A DNA stretch of 64,000 nt from NCBI GenBank assembly GCA_963576735.1, contig OY755175.1, positions 5,348,401 through 5,412,400 on the forward strand. Reading direction: 5' to 3'. A program made the translations under genes and the position numbers. Below are positions 44,407 through 55,977 of this stretch, piece by piece (position 1 is the stretch's first letter; every line of letters begins with the position of its first letter). Below the pieces are notes generated by a model. It worked only from the letters and a program-made list of their open reading frames with translations, had not been told where the DNA came from and made no database searches. This DNA comes from Bedellia somnulentella. Lineage: Eukaryota > Arthropoda > Insecta > Lepidoptera > Bedelliidae.

Positions 44407-44472
44407 GTTCAGAAGTATTAGTACCTCTGCCAACCCCTTCGGGGATATTTAGCGTGAACGTTTATGTTATGT
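44407..44472 (+). mobile_element. SINE-C 3' fragment
   Basis: GTTCAGAAGTATTAGTACCT through AGCGTGAACGTTTATGTTAT; a severe 5' truncation. Confidence 0.75.
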
Positions 44473-44662
44473 ATAATACATACATACATATACTCACGGC
44501 TATATTTCCCTAGAAGGGGTAACCAGAGCTAAGGAATTATAAATTCCTCAGCCACTTTTGGAAGTTGAGTGGGGAAAAGATGGTAAGAATAAAGGTTTTT
44601 GGTGATGGGTCTCCAACCGCATCGCCCAAAAATCCAATAAAAAGCCCCAATACCTTATGTAT
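44473..44662 (-). mobile_element. SINE-A copy, 5'-truncated
   Basis: ACATACATACATATACTCAC through AAAAAGCCCCAATACC. It directly follows a SINE-C 3' fragment. Confidence 0.83.
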
Positions 44663-45029
44663 AATATCTTATTAATATATGAGTCTATAGTATACACAGT
44701 TTATAACTTTTATTATTAGCTAAATAAATCTATCATATTTTTATAGTTAAAGTCAAAATGACAGAATAATTCAACATTTTCATGACATTTACGTACACAT
44801 ATACCTGCCTTATGTTTCGTACTGACTTATAATTTGGTCCGTACGCCGCAGTTTTGATAAACTGCATTGATAACAAAGGTTATTACACTTCGGGTCCGTT
44901 ATGGCCGCTACAAATAAAATAGAATACTCGTAGATGGATCGCAGAGATACGACTACGGCGTAGTAGCTAGGTAACTCGTAGCTTCTTGCGCGTTACTTAA
45001 ATTTTCAATTGCATTTTTATAGCACAGCA

Positions 45030-45160
45030 TGGCTAGCTCAAGCCGCCTTTTAACTAGATATCGCATGTTATAAAATACTATCTTTTTCGCAATTACATAG
45101 TATAAACTTTTATCTCATTCTAACTGACAGAGTAACGATAAAATAACGCGTGTGAAAGGG
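45030..45160. repeat. Relative of the small element at 8452-8578
   Basis: Shares TTTTAACTAGATATCGC- and ATCTCATTCTAAC-type blocks in the same order. Ends are poorly defined. Confidence 0.4.
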
Positions 45161-45272
45161 CTCTTGACTACAGAAAATATTTACTCATATTTTTTCATAG
45201 GTACTGTTTCTACCGCGGAATCGCACATTTTGCTTACTCTAAATCTAGACGAGCGATCGTATCAACATATTT

Positions 45273-45448
45273 AACATAACATAAACATAACATAAACGTT
45301 CACGCCGAATATCCCCGAAGAGGTTGGCAGAGGTACTAATACTTCTGAACATCAAGTGACTTTGTCACCTGGTGTTCAGAGTACCCACGTTTTGCATGGA
45401 CAGTGTACTCACGTGATAGGGGGCAGGCCTATCGCCGTTTATATATCA

Positions 45449-45483
<35 letters not shown>
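45273..45483 (-). mobile_element. SINE-C copy, 5'-truncated, with TA-repeat filler
   Basis: TATCAACATATTT flanks the insert at 45260-45272 and 45484-45496. SINE-C sequence runs to about 45440 (GCCTATCGCCG), and the rest up to the duplication is almost pure TA. Confidence 0.87.

Positions 45484-45486
<3 letters not shown>
45441..45486. repeat. TA dinucleotide microsatellite
   Basis: Nearly uninterrupted TA repeats at the 5' junction of a truncated SINE-C. A shorter run is at 24222-24240. Confidence 0.85.
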
Positions 45487-45488
<2 letters not shown>

Positions 45489-46147
45489 ACATATTTCTTT
45501 ATTACAAATAAGTCATTTAATCAATAAACTTTATACCATATCAAGAGGTATTATTTTATCACTTGTGGATCGGCCCAGCTTCGCACGGGTAGCGTAGTTT
45601 TAAAAATATCTGAGGTTTCTTCAATCACTGCTCAACCTTCGGGAAATTTAGCGCCACATATAGCACTCCTAAATAGTTTAGCCTTGTGATTGTGAAAGCG
45701 CTTTAATGAACAGTTTAGTATCTCCGAAAATAAACCCATACAAACAAACAATCAGAGTAACAAACTTTGCATACATCATACATATACTCACGGCTATTTT
45801 TTGCCCACGCAACCATTACAAAAAAATAAACTAGCATGATTTAGTATTCACGTGTGACGACAGGACGCGATGGCTTATTACATGTATAAGTTTGGTGTTT
45901 CTATACCGATTTCTATGATTCTTTTTTTATTGAATAGGTAATAATGTAACCTTTTTTTAAATGAGAGATGAATGAGAGAACTATTAACGAAAGAGTAAAC
46001 AAATATAATCAGTATGCTGTGTTATTGTGAGTCAACCATAAAAGATAGACATATGCTGTTGAAAAATATTTTTTAGACAATTTTATGTAAATTATTTCTG
46101 TGATACATGATATTTATTTAACTGTAACCTTTAAGGCTGCAGACGCG

Positions 46148-46472
46148 ACGGAAGCTTAAAAAATGGAGTAACTTCCCCGGTTTTCCCAAAATTCCCCTTC
46201 ACTACTCTGCTGAAAAGTACACTTTAACCTGCCCGTATGAAGAGTAATTCTACCAAGTTTCGTTAAAATTTGTCGAGTAGTTTTTGTTTCCATAGGGAAC
46301 ATACAAACCGACAGACAGACAGACAGACGGACAGACAGACAGATAGACAAAAATTTTACTGATTGAATTTTTGGCATCAGTATCGATCACTAATCACCCC
46401 CTGATAGTAACTTTGAAAATATATTTAATGTACAGAATTGACCTGTCTACAGATTTATTATAAGTATAGATT
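46148..46472 (+). mobile_element. Element F-type 3' part
   Basis: CTACCAAGTTTCGTTAAAAT, a GACA microsatellite (46310-46345), TTTAATGTACAGAATTGACC and ATTTATTATAAGTATAGAT correspond to the right part of element F copy 1. Confidence 0.55.
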
Positions 46473-46514
46473 ATCATTACACTGTACGAGTATTACCTTA
46501 CTAAACTACCGCAC

Positions 46515-46800
46515 ATATACCTACGTTATTATTTCCCATTAAGATAGACAGAGACTATTTGTCGCCACTTTTTACGATCCTGGTAAACCTCTCTAGCTTC
46601 TAATCGTTTCATACGTGCTTTTATTCTTCATACTCCGGAAGCCAGCTATTTTGAGTCCACTTTCTCATTAGTCCAAGTGAGTTCTCTGTCTTCTAATAAC
46701 ATTACCTCCACATTGGCTCTATAAACTCTTTTACCAATTTACAATTATCCATCTTCTTTTTGAGCCCAAACTATCTTAACATTCCTTTTCCTAGGTAAAA
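46515..46800 (-). mobile_element. LINE-B 3' fragment
   Basis: GACAGAGACTATTTGTCGCC, CCTGGTAAACCTCTCTAGCT and TTATTCTTCATACTCCGGAA match the family; TTTGAGCCCAAACTATCTTA at the right corresponds to the LRWFG block. Confidence 0.65.
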
Positions 46801-47166
46801 ACATGGGTAGTTACTTCTATCGGTACAAAACTGTTGTATCAACTGTAATTCGGTATAATACCCTACAGTAGTAACAAAGTAATAATGAAATCGTAAGTGG
46901 TAAAAGGGTATAAAAATACTTTTACTAATAAAAAGATACTTTTATTTTTGCTACAGACGATAAAAAATAAATCACAACGATCTTTCTTTCACCCAACATT
47001 AATCGTAGACGTAAGGGCGTGTGACAGTTCATGGGAAGCTCAATGACCTTTGGTTTATTTCACACGTTAATGATTTAATATACAGAAAATAATATAAATA
47101 ACTAATTTTTTTCTGGATTCTAATAGTACATGAAACAGATCAAAAATAAATTCATCAAAGCGAACA

Positions 47167-47412
47167 TACATACATACATATACTCACGGCTATAAATCCC
47201 TTAACGGGGTAGCCAGAGCTTTGGAATGAGAAATTCCTAAGCCACTTTTAGAAGTTGATTGGGGAAAAGGTAGTAATAATAAATGTTTTTGGTGACGGGT
47301 CTCCAACCACATCGCCCAAAAATCACTTAAGAAGCCCCATACCCTTAGTCGCCTCTTACGATCACCCACGGGTAGAAATGGGGTAGTGTTATTCTAAGCC
47401 GACACTACACGG
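47167..47412 (-). mobile_element. SINE-A copy with 11-bp target-site duplication
   Basis: Full-length copy of the TTAACGGGGTA subtype. CAAAGCGAACA flanks it at 47156-47166 and 47413-47423. Confidence 0.9.
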
Positions 47413-47448
47413 CAAAGCGAACAAGGTGATGCTATTCTTATCAGACTT

Positions 47449-47540
47449 TCATATACTCTAATCATTAGTTCTCATTTGGGTTGGAAGAGGCGAGTCTACC
47501 ACTACTAGTATGGCCACTTTATACAATCCCTCAATCCTCT
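47449..47540 (-). mobile_element. LINE-B extreme 3' end, diverged
   Basis: CATATACTCTAATCATTAGT and GGCCACTTTATACAATCCCT resemble the LINE-B 3' end. Short and diverged. Confidence 0.4.
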
Positions 47541-47712
47541 AAACCTCGCTCTTATTAGATATTTTATGATTAGATGCTTCAATGTTGTATTATGATCGAA
47601 CTCTGAGGCTTAATTCTTTAATTTGATGAAGATATACTCTATAATAGATCTGTATATTATTATTTAATATAAAAGAAAAATTTACTTACCTATTCCTTAT
47701 ATGTTTAACAGT

Positions 47713-47962
47713 GCCGTGTAGTGTCGGCTTAGAATAACACTACCCCATTTCTACCCGTAGGTGATCGTAAGAGGCGACTAACGGTATTGGGGCTTTTAAG
47801 GGATTTTTGGGCGATGCGGTTGGAGACTCATCACCAAAAACCTTTATTTCACCATCTTTTCCCCACGCAACTTCCAAAAGTGGCTGAGGAATTTATAATT
47901 CCTTGGCTCTGGCTACCCCTTCTAGGGAATTACAGCCGTGAGTATATGTATGTATGTATGTT
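47713..47962 (+). mobile_element. SINE-A copy
   Basis: GTGCCGTGTAGTGTCGGCTT through ACAGCCGTGAGTATATGTAT with a TATG tail. Confidence 0.88.
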
Positions 47963-48473
47963 TTAAAAAATATCCAAGTTTTTTTGTTTTTATAACCAAA
48001 ATAAAAATGGCCATCATCACATTTTGTACAATCACTAAGTAATTTGAAAGAGCCTGTTTGCACCGAGAAACCTACTGCGGACATCATCGAAACCACTTAT
48101 TGTCAACATCTACATTTTGTTTGATAGATGCCTTTTTTTATAACAATGTAGTATAGAAACACCATACAATTTCATTCAGAAGTTGAACCATAATAAGAGT
48201 AAAGGTTCCCATTAAGTAGGTCGCAGGGTAGTCCCTTGCCCTCGCAGCACTGCTTGGAAAGTCATTCAACTTTCTATTTATAAAGTGCGTGTATTCGGCA
48301 CTTTCAACTTTGCTCTCCTTTTGTAGGCTTTAATGCTTGTCTTTCATACCAAAATTCTATGAATGTATATGTAAAAAAATAAGTCTTAATGTTGAGCAAG
48401 AAAATATAACCTATAAGAAAATAGCACTCACTAATTGAACTTCCAGTCTGTTCAGGATATTTCAGGCTAAACA

Positions 48474-48725
48474 TACATACATACATACATATACACTAAT
48501 ATCGATCGCCACTTTTTACGATGCTGGCAAACCTCTCCTCATTTACATCCTTCAATATTTTCATACATGCTCTTTATTCCTCATACTACCAAAGCCTGCC
48601 TTTTTGAGCACACTCTATTTGAACCAAATGTATCCTCCGGAGTTGTCGCCGGATATTACTATCCAAATTATCTCTACAAATCTCATTTTCCAATTTACTA
48701 TCATCCATCTTCTGAAGTGTGTTAA
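48474..48725 (-). mobile_element. LINE-B 3' fragment with ACAT tail
   Basis: An ACATACATACATATAC tail precedes ATCGATCGCCACTTTTTACG and CAAACCTCTCCTCATTTACA, continuing to the ATCCATCTTC region. The extreme 3' coding part (GTCTCTGCCTACC) is missing. Confidence 0.6.
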
Positions 48726-48769
48726 AAAATAACATAATTCTCGATTGATGAACGGAGGTAGGTTCAGCC

Positions 48770-48895
48770 GACGGTTCTTATATACTCGTGTGTACTAAGC
48801 CATTGATGGCCTTTGTCTAAATCACGTTACCCTATTCAAAGTAGGCTCAAGCCTTTAAGTGCTTGGTTATATTGGTTGTAATGGTAAAATAGAAT
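48770..48895 (+). mobile_element. SINE-E 3' half
   Basis: GTACTAAGCCATTGATGGCC and AAAGTAGGCTCAAGCCTTTA resemble the last part of the copy at 54137. Confidence 0.5.
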
Positions 48896-49094
48896 AGGAA
48901 ACTTTAAAGTCATGCATCACAGTTTGTTCACTGTTGTTACATTTTATAGATAAGCAATATTAAAAAAGAAACGCTTATCAACCACTGAAACACATTCCAA
49001 ATTTTTTGTCGGTTCATACCCCACTTATTGAAATCTTGAGGAAAATCTACATTAAGAGTATTATTTTGATTTTTTTGACGTATTATCAAATATC

Positions 49095-49466
49095 ATAACA
49101 TAACATAACATAAACGTTCACGCCGAATATCCCCGAAGGGGTTGGCAGAGGTACTAATACTTCTGAACATCTCGTGACTTTGTCACCTGGTGTTCAGAGT
49201 ACCCACGTTTTGCATGGACAGTGTACTCACGTGATAGGGGGCAGGCCTATCGCCGTTTTGTACGAATACACTGTCACATGACTAAGTACAACTCAGCCAT
49301 GTGGGTTTCCTCACGATGTTTTCCCTCACCGTTAACAACCATGATAAATTAACCACACATATGTCTTTAGAAAAGACAAATTGGTGTAGGCCCGACCCAG
49401 GATTTGAACACTAGTCGTTTGCACGATAACCGAGTGTTCTACCCACTGGGCTATCACGGCTGTTTT
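49095..49466 (-). mobile_element. SINE-C full-length copy with 12-bp target-site duplication
   Basis: TTATCAAATATC occurs at 49083-49094 and 49467-49478. Complete 372-bp copy with head, body and a CATAA tail. Confidence 0.92.
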
Positions 49467-49807
49467 TTATCAAATATCCTTCACTAATATACCTCATCCG
49501 AAGACAAAGATTAGTGAGACGAATTCTTTGCAGATAATACACTTCATTTTTTAAATCCGAAATTTCAAAACGCTTTCACAATCCACAATTACAAATATCA
49601 GACATAATGTTTCCTGTTTAATCAACTCACTTTCAACTTGATGTGATGGGAGTTCATTCCAACGATCGTTACCCTCGGAGGCCGGCCTATGACCTGTACA
49701 AACATGTGTTCGTGATAAGAATTAAGATTTCAAGTCTGAAAGCTGCATTTCTCATAAAAATATGCATAATGAGGTTAAGCTCTGTTGATGAGCTTATGCT
49801 AAAACTA

Positions 49808-51770
49808 TTTAAATAAAAATAAAAAAAATAATAAAATAAAAATGCTTTATTTACGAAAACAAGAGTTTTAACAAGTTCTTATTTAAAATTATGTCCTGAG
49901 CTTGTTCTGCCATTAAGCGTGTAAATATTCATGTCCTAATAGTCCTATCTAGTCAATCCAAAAATTCATACTATATTACAATATCAATGTTATTTAAAAT
50001 GTCAAAAAAAGAAAAAATAATAACTACAATACAATTAAAATAAAAACACACACAATAAGAAATTAAAATTAAGGAAACAATTACACATTAAAAATATATC
50101 ATGTCAATATAATTTTTAAATGTCACATATGTTGAAAAAATCATTCACATTATAAAAGCAATTTGTTACAAGATAATTAAACAGATTTGTTTTGAATTTA
50201 ATTAGATTCATCTGTTTCAAATCGTCACTTATGGCATTATACAGTTTAACGGCCATATCATAGGAATTCCTGCGACATATAGTCAAGCATTTTACTGCAG
50301 AGTATTTGTACTGAATGTTATGATTGCCCCTCTGTGGTCTGGTTTTTGGTGGTGTTAATTCGAACAATGACGGGTTTTTGTAAACAAACAATAAAAGTTC
50401 GTATATATATAAAGAAGGGAGAGGAAGTATTCGTAGTTTCTTGAAAAGAGGAATACAACTGTCCAAATAGCCAGCGGAACATAGTATCCTCATACATTTT
50501 TTTTGGAATTTGAATGCTTTATCCGCGTCAACCGAATTACCCCATAAAATTATTCCATATCGTAGAACCGATGCAACATACCCATGATAGCATGTAAGAG
50601 CCGCCTGATCTGATACCACGTATTTGATCCTGTACAAAACATATAGGTACTTATCTAATTTAATGCATAGATTATCTATATGTACTTTCCAATCACAAAA
50701 GCAATCCAAATTAAAACCCAAAAATTTTGTTGATGAAACTTCTCTAATAAGATCGTTTCCAATTTTAACGTTTAATTTTAATGTCGGTCTTTTATGTGTC
50801 CTAAATTGAATAAATTCGGTTTTTGAATTATTCAGGGTCAGATTGTTATTTATTAGCCAGCAATTCATGTCATTTAGGGTTTTATTAATGTCATTTTCAA
50901 ATGAATTTAGGTTACTACATTTAACAATTACCGTTGTATCGTCAGCATATAAAGTACATTTGTGTTTTGTCGCTTCCGGTAGATCATTAATATATATAAG
51001 AAATAGTAGGGGCCCCAGAATGCTACCCTGAGGCACACCATGTTTAACAATTTTATACTCGGAACTATGAGTATTTAGATGATGAGCATTTATTTTCGAG
51101 ATTTCTACGCATTGTTGTCTATTTGTCAGATATGTCTCAATCCATTTATACGCAGGTCCTCGGATCCCAAGTCTCTCAAGCTTTATCAATAGTCTTGGGT
51201 GAAAAACAAAATCGAAGGCTTTGGTCATATCTAATGACAACCCTACTACCGGAGTTTTAGTGTTTAGGCAATCGGTAATATTTTTTATTAGGCTAAAACA
51301 TGCCAGTGTTGTAGAAGATCCTTTTCGAAAACCAAATTGGTTTGGTACTAAAGTACAGTGTTTGTTTAAAAATGCATAAATTTTTTTGTACATAACCTTC
51401 TCTAAAACTTTTGAAAGAATCGTAATAAGAGAGATAGGTCTATAGTTTTTTAAAAATTTTCTATCGCCGGATTTGTGTAATGGCTTAATAACTGATAGTT
51501 TTAAACGTTCCGGAAAGGTCCCTTCCATTAGTGATAAGTTGATAATATGACAAAGAGGTATAGAAATCTGTACAGCGCATTTTTTCAGTATGAACGTTGG
51601 GATATTATCGTAACCCGTTGCTCCTGTATTTTTCAATTTTTTTATAATTTTACAGATTTCAAGTGAATCGGTTGGCATTAAATAAATAGAAGTAATGTTT
51701 CTCGAAATGTCAACAGGATTTTTTAAATAAAAGGAGGATGATTTGAAGTCAAATTGAAAAAAATATTACA
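49808..51770 (-). mobile_element. 5'-truncated non-LTR retrotransposon with long reverse transcriptase frame
   Basis: A minus-strand LINE remnant. The reverse transcriptase frame is at 51678-50116, about 300 bp of 3' UTR follows, and an A/T microsatellite tail lies near 49810-49840 just after an AATAAA on that strand. The endonuclease domain is absent, the usual 5' truncation. The frame stays open upstream of the first Met to about 51768. Confidence 0.88.
50116..51678 (-). CDS. Non-LTR retrotransposon reverse transcriptase (partial, uninterrupted)
   Basis: A 520-residue frame copies RNA to DNA for target-primed retrotransposition. Visible blocks are YRPISLITILSKVLEK (79-94), NQFGFRKGSST (113-123), LSLDMTKAFD with catalytic Asp150, HGVPQGSILGPLLFLIYIND (213-232) and the catalytic YADD (244-247). 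A thumb and C-terminal region follow to an FNICDI end. No stop interrupts it, but the endonuclease and any first ORF are missing. In-frame sequence continues upstream of the Met (including VDISRNITSIYL), so this Met is probably not the true start. The Jockey/CR1-like group is likely; the exact clade is not resolved. Confidence 0.9.
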   Translation of the reverse strand: MPTDSLEICKIIKKLKNTGATGYDNIPTFILKKCAVQISIPLCHIINLSLMEGTFPERLKLSVIKPLHKSGDRKFLKNYRPISLITILSKVLEKVMYKKIYAFLNKHCTLVPNQFGFRKGSSTTLACFSLIKNITDCLNTKTPVVGLSLDMTKAFDFVFHPRLLIKLERLGIRGPAYKWIETYLTNRQQCVEISKINAHHLNTHSSEYKIVKHGVPQGSILGPLLFLIYINDLPEATKHKCTLYADDTTVIVKCSNLNSFENDINKTLNDMNCWLINNNLTLNNSKTEFIQFRTHKRPTLKLNVKIGNDLIREVSSTKFLGFNLDCFCDWKVHIDNLCIKLDKYLYVLYRIKYVVSDQAALTCYHGYVASVLRYGIILWGNSVDADKAFKFQKKCMRILCSAGYLDSCIPLFKKLRILPLPSLYIYELLLFVYKNPSLFELTPPKTRPQRGNHNIQYKYSAVKCLTICRRNSYDMAVKLYNAISDDLKQMNLIKFKTNLFNYLVTNCFYNVNDFFNICDI

Positions 51771-52017
51771 ATTTTTTTTTTTAAATCTTCTGTTTACATC
51801 AGTAACAGATGTGTAATTAACAATCTTTTATGAGCATTTTCATATTTCGACACTTTATACATTTATTACAGAGAAGAATGATTAAATTATATTTATTTAT
51901 GTAAATCCAACTAATACTGCGTAGAACTTTTTAAACAGCGATAAATCTACAACATCTTGAACTCACTACTTAAAAACTACTCAAAGCTTTAATTCTAAAC
52001 AAATTTACCCTAACTTG

Positions 52018-53400
52018 CGTTTTTTGAAGAAAATGTCTGTCTGTATGTCCTGACGTCACGTTAATTCTACCAGACGGATCTTGATCAAATTTGGTATGAA
52101 TGTAGCTTATACACCTAGCCAACATATATGATATCATTCATCCCGGATTTCGCAAGGGTTCCTACAGGAACATAAAGAAAACATAATTTTTATATGGCTA
52201 CCCATATTTACACGATTAATTTTTTCATCGAACGACTTTATCAGACTTTCACTAACAGTCTTTTCGGAAAAAAATAAGGGTTTCATCCATTTGCATCAAA
52301 ATAAATGTCCATTTAATTGTTTGTCAATAGTATGACTACTAGATATATAGCTTATCAAAATTTTTAAGGCAACACTAACGTCTTCGTGGCGTAGTGGTAT
52401 ACCGTTCGGTTAATACTAATCGAACGGAAGACCCAGGTTTGAATCTCGGGCATCGCAATCTTTTTGTGTTTTTTTTTTGCTTTTGTGTTAGCTTAGAATA
52501 ATAGGAAGTACTATTCCTTCTCTTTCACATTCAACTATGCGAATATGTATGAATAAAGATAATTGAAAGTATATTGTATGAATTTTGCGTATTCATTTGG
52601 TAGGTTTGAGAATATGTTTACAACTTTTTTATTAACTATTTTTAAACTAATATTCTCATAGATATATTGTGCTATACTTACGCATAAATTAATATTCTGT
52701 TTAAGCCTCAGAATGCATAGTTAGTCTATAATAGCACATATCTCAATTTTAATTTAGTACCGCCATCTATTGACCCATGACTGATTGGCTGCAACCTCTC
52801 ACACATCATCAACAGTCAGTGTAGGGGGCAGCACCAGGTCGTCGAACTACTATCCATACTTACTAAAGATATTCTCATTTTTTAACATAGAAACTTGGTA
52901 CAAAATGGTTTGTTTCATGATTCTTATGAACAATTAAAAAGGTTTTTTGGAACTCACCCCCTTAGGGATTGAAATATAGTATACAGATTTTTGATCTATA
53001 AATTTATGTATCTAGAAATTTGAAACTTGATGCGACTCACATATGTGTATATAGCGTATAACAACTACAAAAAGGAATATATGAAATTGATCCATCAATC
53101 AATCATGAGTATAAACTAACGGCTATAAATCCCAAAAAAGGGTAGCCACAGCTTCAGCAATAGTAATTCTTTATCCACTTTTAAAAGTTGAATGGGGAAA
53201 AGGTAGACAAATGGGTCTCCAACTGCATCGCCCAATTATCACTTAAAAAGTCTCAATGTTCTTTATATCTATTACAACGCCGTGTCGGAAATATAAATAT
53301 AAAAAAAGAGAAGTTAAGATAGTGTTTTGGTATTTTGGATGTAAGCCGGATGCAAAAAATGTACTCAACGCGGACGTAGTCGCGGGCAAAAAGCTAGTTT
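52018..53400 (-). mobile_element. Element F copy 2
   Basis: Reverse orientation: 53400 is the GCCCGCGAC-type end, SINE-A module at about 53108-53290, tRNA-like segment at 52383-52455 (GTGGCGTAGTGGTATACC), CTGTCTGTATGTCC at 52030. About 500 bp between the SINE-A module and the tRNA-like part have no counterpart in copy 1. Confidence 0.65.
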
Positions 53401-53879
53401 TTAAATAAAAGCATTTAAAATTTTGAAGAGGCGCACACTGATATTTTGAGACTATCGGAAAACTAAAAGATAATCACTAACTTTTACTATCCAAAAAAGT
53501 ATATTACATAAAAGGAAGTCATTGTAGAATTAAACTTTTAATTCAAGTGAGCAGGTTCAACGCTCTGGGGAACCCAAGTTGGAAGACTAGTACAAATGAG
53601 ACGCACACAAGTTCAATAGCCTTTGAGAGAGTGTTTACCTTCGGAAAAGCTATCCCGGATGTCTTTTTCAGTTCTAAATGTCTGCCATTATTACCGAAAA
53701 AAAGCCAAGTTTCTTGGAATATAGATTAAGTGTGAGAAAAGGAAGATTTCTATATTTTTTGTATGATGTCGGGATATTTCAAGGATTTCTTTTGTTTTAA
53801 GGGTCTGCACATTCTAAATATTAAATATATCAAAATGATTACTTTATACGCAATCGAATTTTGTTAGTGAATTTTGAAT

Positions 53880-54085
53880 ATAACAGCACTACCCATTCTT
53901 TCTCGTGGGTTTTCTTAAAAGGCGACTAAGGGTATTGGGGCTGGCGCGCCAACAATCTTTATTTTACAAAGTTTTGCCCACTAAACTTCCTAAAGTGTAT
54001 TGACATGCATACTCATACTCACGGATATAAGTTTCAGAAAGGGGTAGCCAGAGTTTCGGAATTTGAAGTTCTTTAGTGTCTCTTG
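53880..54085. mobile_element. Two SINE-A fragments in opposite orientation
   Basis: A sense piece at about 53884-54000 (GCACTACCCATTCTTTCTCG) meets an antisense 3' piece at about 54005-54085 (CTCATACTCACGGATATAAG). Confidence 0.55.
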
Positions 54086-54136
54086 GCAGTGTAATTCTGG
54101 CTTACCTTTTTTACGCATTTATAGCCGATAATGGCT

Positions 54137-54450
54137 ACTTGACTGCCTCCATGGTATCGTGGTTAAGCGCTTGGCTTCAAGTACGGAGGCCAAGGTTTCA
54201 ATCCCCGGGGGTAAACTCTCAAATTTAATTTGTAAGATTGAACCCAGTTTGGAAGGATATTGCAGGCTCGAAACACCTGATTATCCGAAAATTAAGATGA
54301 TTTCGTGCTCCGGAAGACATCAGTCCCGGCTATCAAGGTAGTAGTTTTTAGCCTGCCAACCCACACTTGGCCAGCGTGGTGGACTAAGGCCATATCATCC
54401 TGTACAGGGTAGGCTCAAGCTCCTTGGTGGGGACCTATAATGGTGAGATA
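54137..54450 (+). mobile_element. SINE-E full-length copy
   Basis: Head CATGGTATCGTGGTTAAGCG and GGTTTCAATCCCC, body CACCTGATTATCCGAAAATT, CAGCGTGGTGGACTAAGGCC and GGGTAGGCTCAAGCTCC. The layout is that of a tRNA-derived SINE. Confidence 0.72.
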
Positions 54451-54459
54451 ATGGCTACT

Positions 54460-54652
54460 TTGTACGAAAAACAGTCAAGTGACTGAGGTATGCTAATTGC
54501 CTCACAATGCTCACCTCTAAAATTTTTTGATTAATTAACGACACATATGAATTATGAAAAAAAATATTGGTGAGGGCCCAACTCAGGATTTTAACTCGCG
54601 TCTCCTGCATGAGACACTACAGTGTTCCAACTGAGCTATCAAGGTAGTAATA
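54460..54652 (-). mobile_element. Diverged SINE-C relative
   Basis: TTTGTACGAAAAACAGTCAA, TTAATTAACGACACATATGA and a tRNA-like head (AGGATTTTAACTCGCG, CCAACTGAGCTATCAAGG) follow the order of minus-strand SINE-C. Confidence 0.55.
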
Positions 54653-54688
54653 TTAACTCACTATTTATAAATTGTACACCATTTAAAC

Positions 54689-54945
54689 TGGGCTGTGTAG
54701 TGTCGGCTTAGAATAGCACTACCCCATTTCTGCCGGTGGGTGTACGTAAGAGGCGACTAACGGCTTTGGGGCTTTTGAAGGATTTTTGGGTGATAAGGTT
54801 GGACACCCATCATCAACAATCTTTATTTTACCATCTTTTCCCCACTCAACTTTTCCAAAAGTTGCTGAGGAATTACTAATTCCTTAGCTCTGGCTACCCC
54901 TTCTAGGGATCATAGCCGTGAGTATATGTATGTATGTATATATGT
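54689..54945 (+). mobile_element. SINE-A copy with 11-bp duplication
   Basis: Sense copy from GCTGTGTAGTGTCGGCTTAG to GCCGTGAGTATATGTATG with a TATG tail. ACCATTTAAAC flanks it at 54678-54688 and 54946-54956. Confidence 0.9.
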
Positions 54946-55888
54946 ACCATTTAAACAAAAAATATTTTTATTTGATTCTATGTGTTAAGTTTTTCAAATA
55001 AAGCAATGACTGAAGGGCATCAACCTCCCATTTTTATTGATGATATCAATTATCCAAAGCGGCGATGGAATGAACAGCATTTTTCACGTCCCACTTTAGC
55101 CTTTTTATTTGTGTTGGTTAATTTTATTCTACTTGATGTATTGTTCCTGACTACTTTAGATATATATCTCACGCCATATATTTGATATAGTTTGATAAAA
55201 TTAACAATACTCTATATTAAAAACAATGTTCTATTGGGCACTGCTGTACGTACTTATCACCTACCTCCTCAGATACACTATTACTTAAATATGTGTCAAA
55301 ATTTACACACATGCTGAAGGGAACAACATTGATTTGAATTTCTTGCATTAAAAGCCAAGTTTTTCTCGGCTGACCTATATACAATATACAATCAAGCCTG
55401 CATGCTAACTATTTTAGAAGGTACGAGGAAATAGCGGTTGTGTTAAGTAATATTGAGACCTGATTTCAAATAAGTTTTTAATATAAACACTGCATACATT
55501 TAATCATGCACTAAGGCTCGAGGGGTATATGCTACAGATTATTTTAAATAATAAAAAAATATTGATACTTCATACGTATACAGCCTTTGAGTAGTCATGG
55601 GAGTTAATAGTTTTTGAAGAGTGTTCATATCACTAAAATCGATCTATTAAACACAACATTGATAACATTGAAAACAAGTCAATGATAAACAATTATCATA
55701 ATAATGGCTACATCAGCATCTAGGCTAATGCACAACTTCAGATAAAGTTTATTTACCTTGCAAATATATTAATATCACAGCATTGATCTTAGTAATTTTT
55801 CACTTTAAATGGAGTATTAGGAGATCATTGGTCTTAGAGACTATATAAACACTCGCGGGATTATTATTCAATCATTAAAAAAAACCGG

Positions 55889-55977
55889 AGTGACCAACGA
55901 ACCACGGCACCAGAAGATGTGCCGAAACGTCGGACAAATATCACGTAAGTGATTTCATACAATATTCGTTGGTCATG
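55889..55977 (+). other. Candidate structured RNA motif of retroelement type
   Basis: TGACCAACGAA (55891-55901) pairs perfectly with TTCGTTGGTCA (55965-55975). Inside, CGGCAC (55905-55910) pairs with GTGCCG (55919-55924) around CAGAAGAT, followed by AAACGTCGG. The string GAAGATGTGCCGAAACGTCG resembles the hammerhead-type core known from Penelope-like elements, though the expected CTGA is CAGA here. Class uncertain. Confidence 0.4.
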
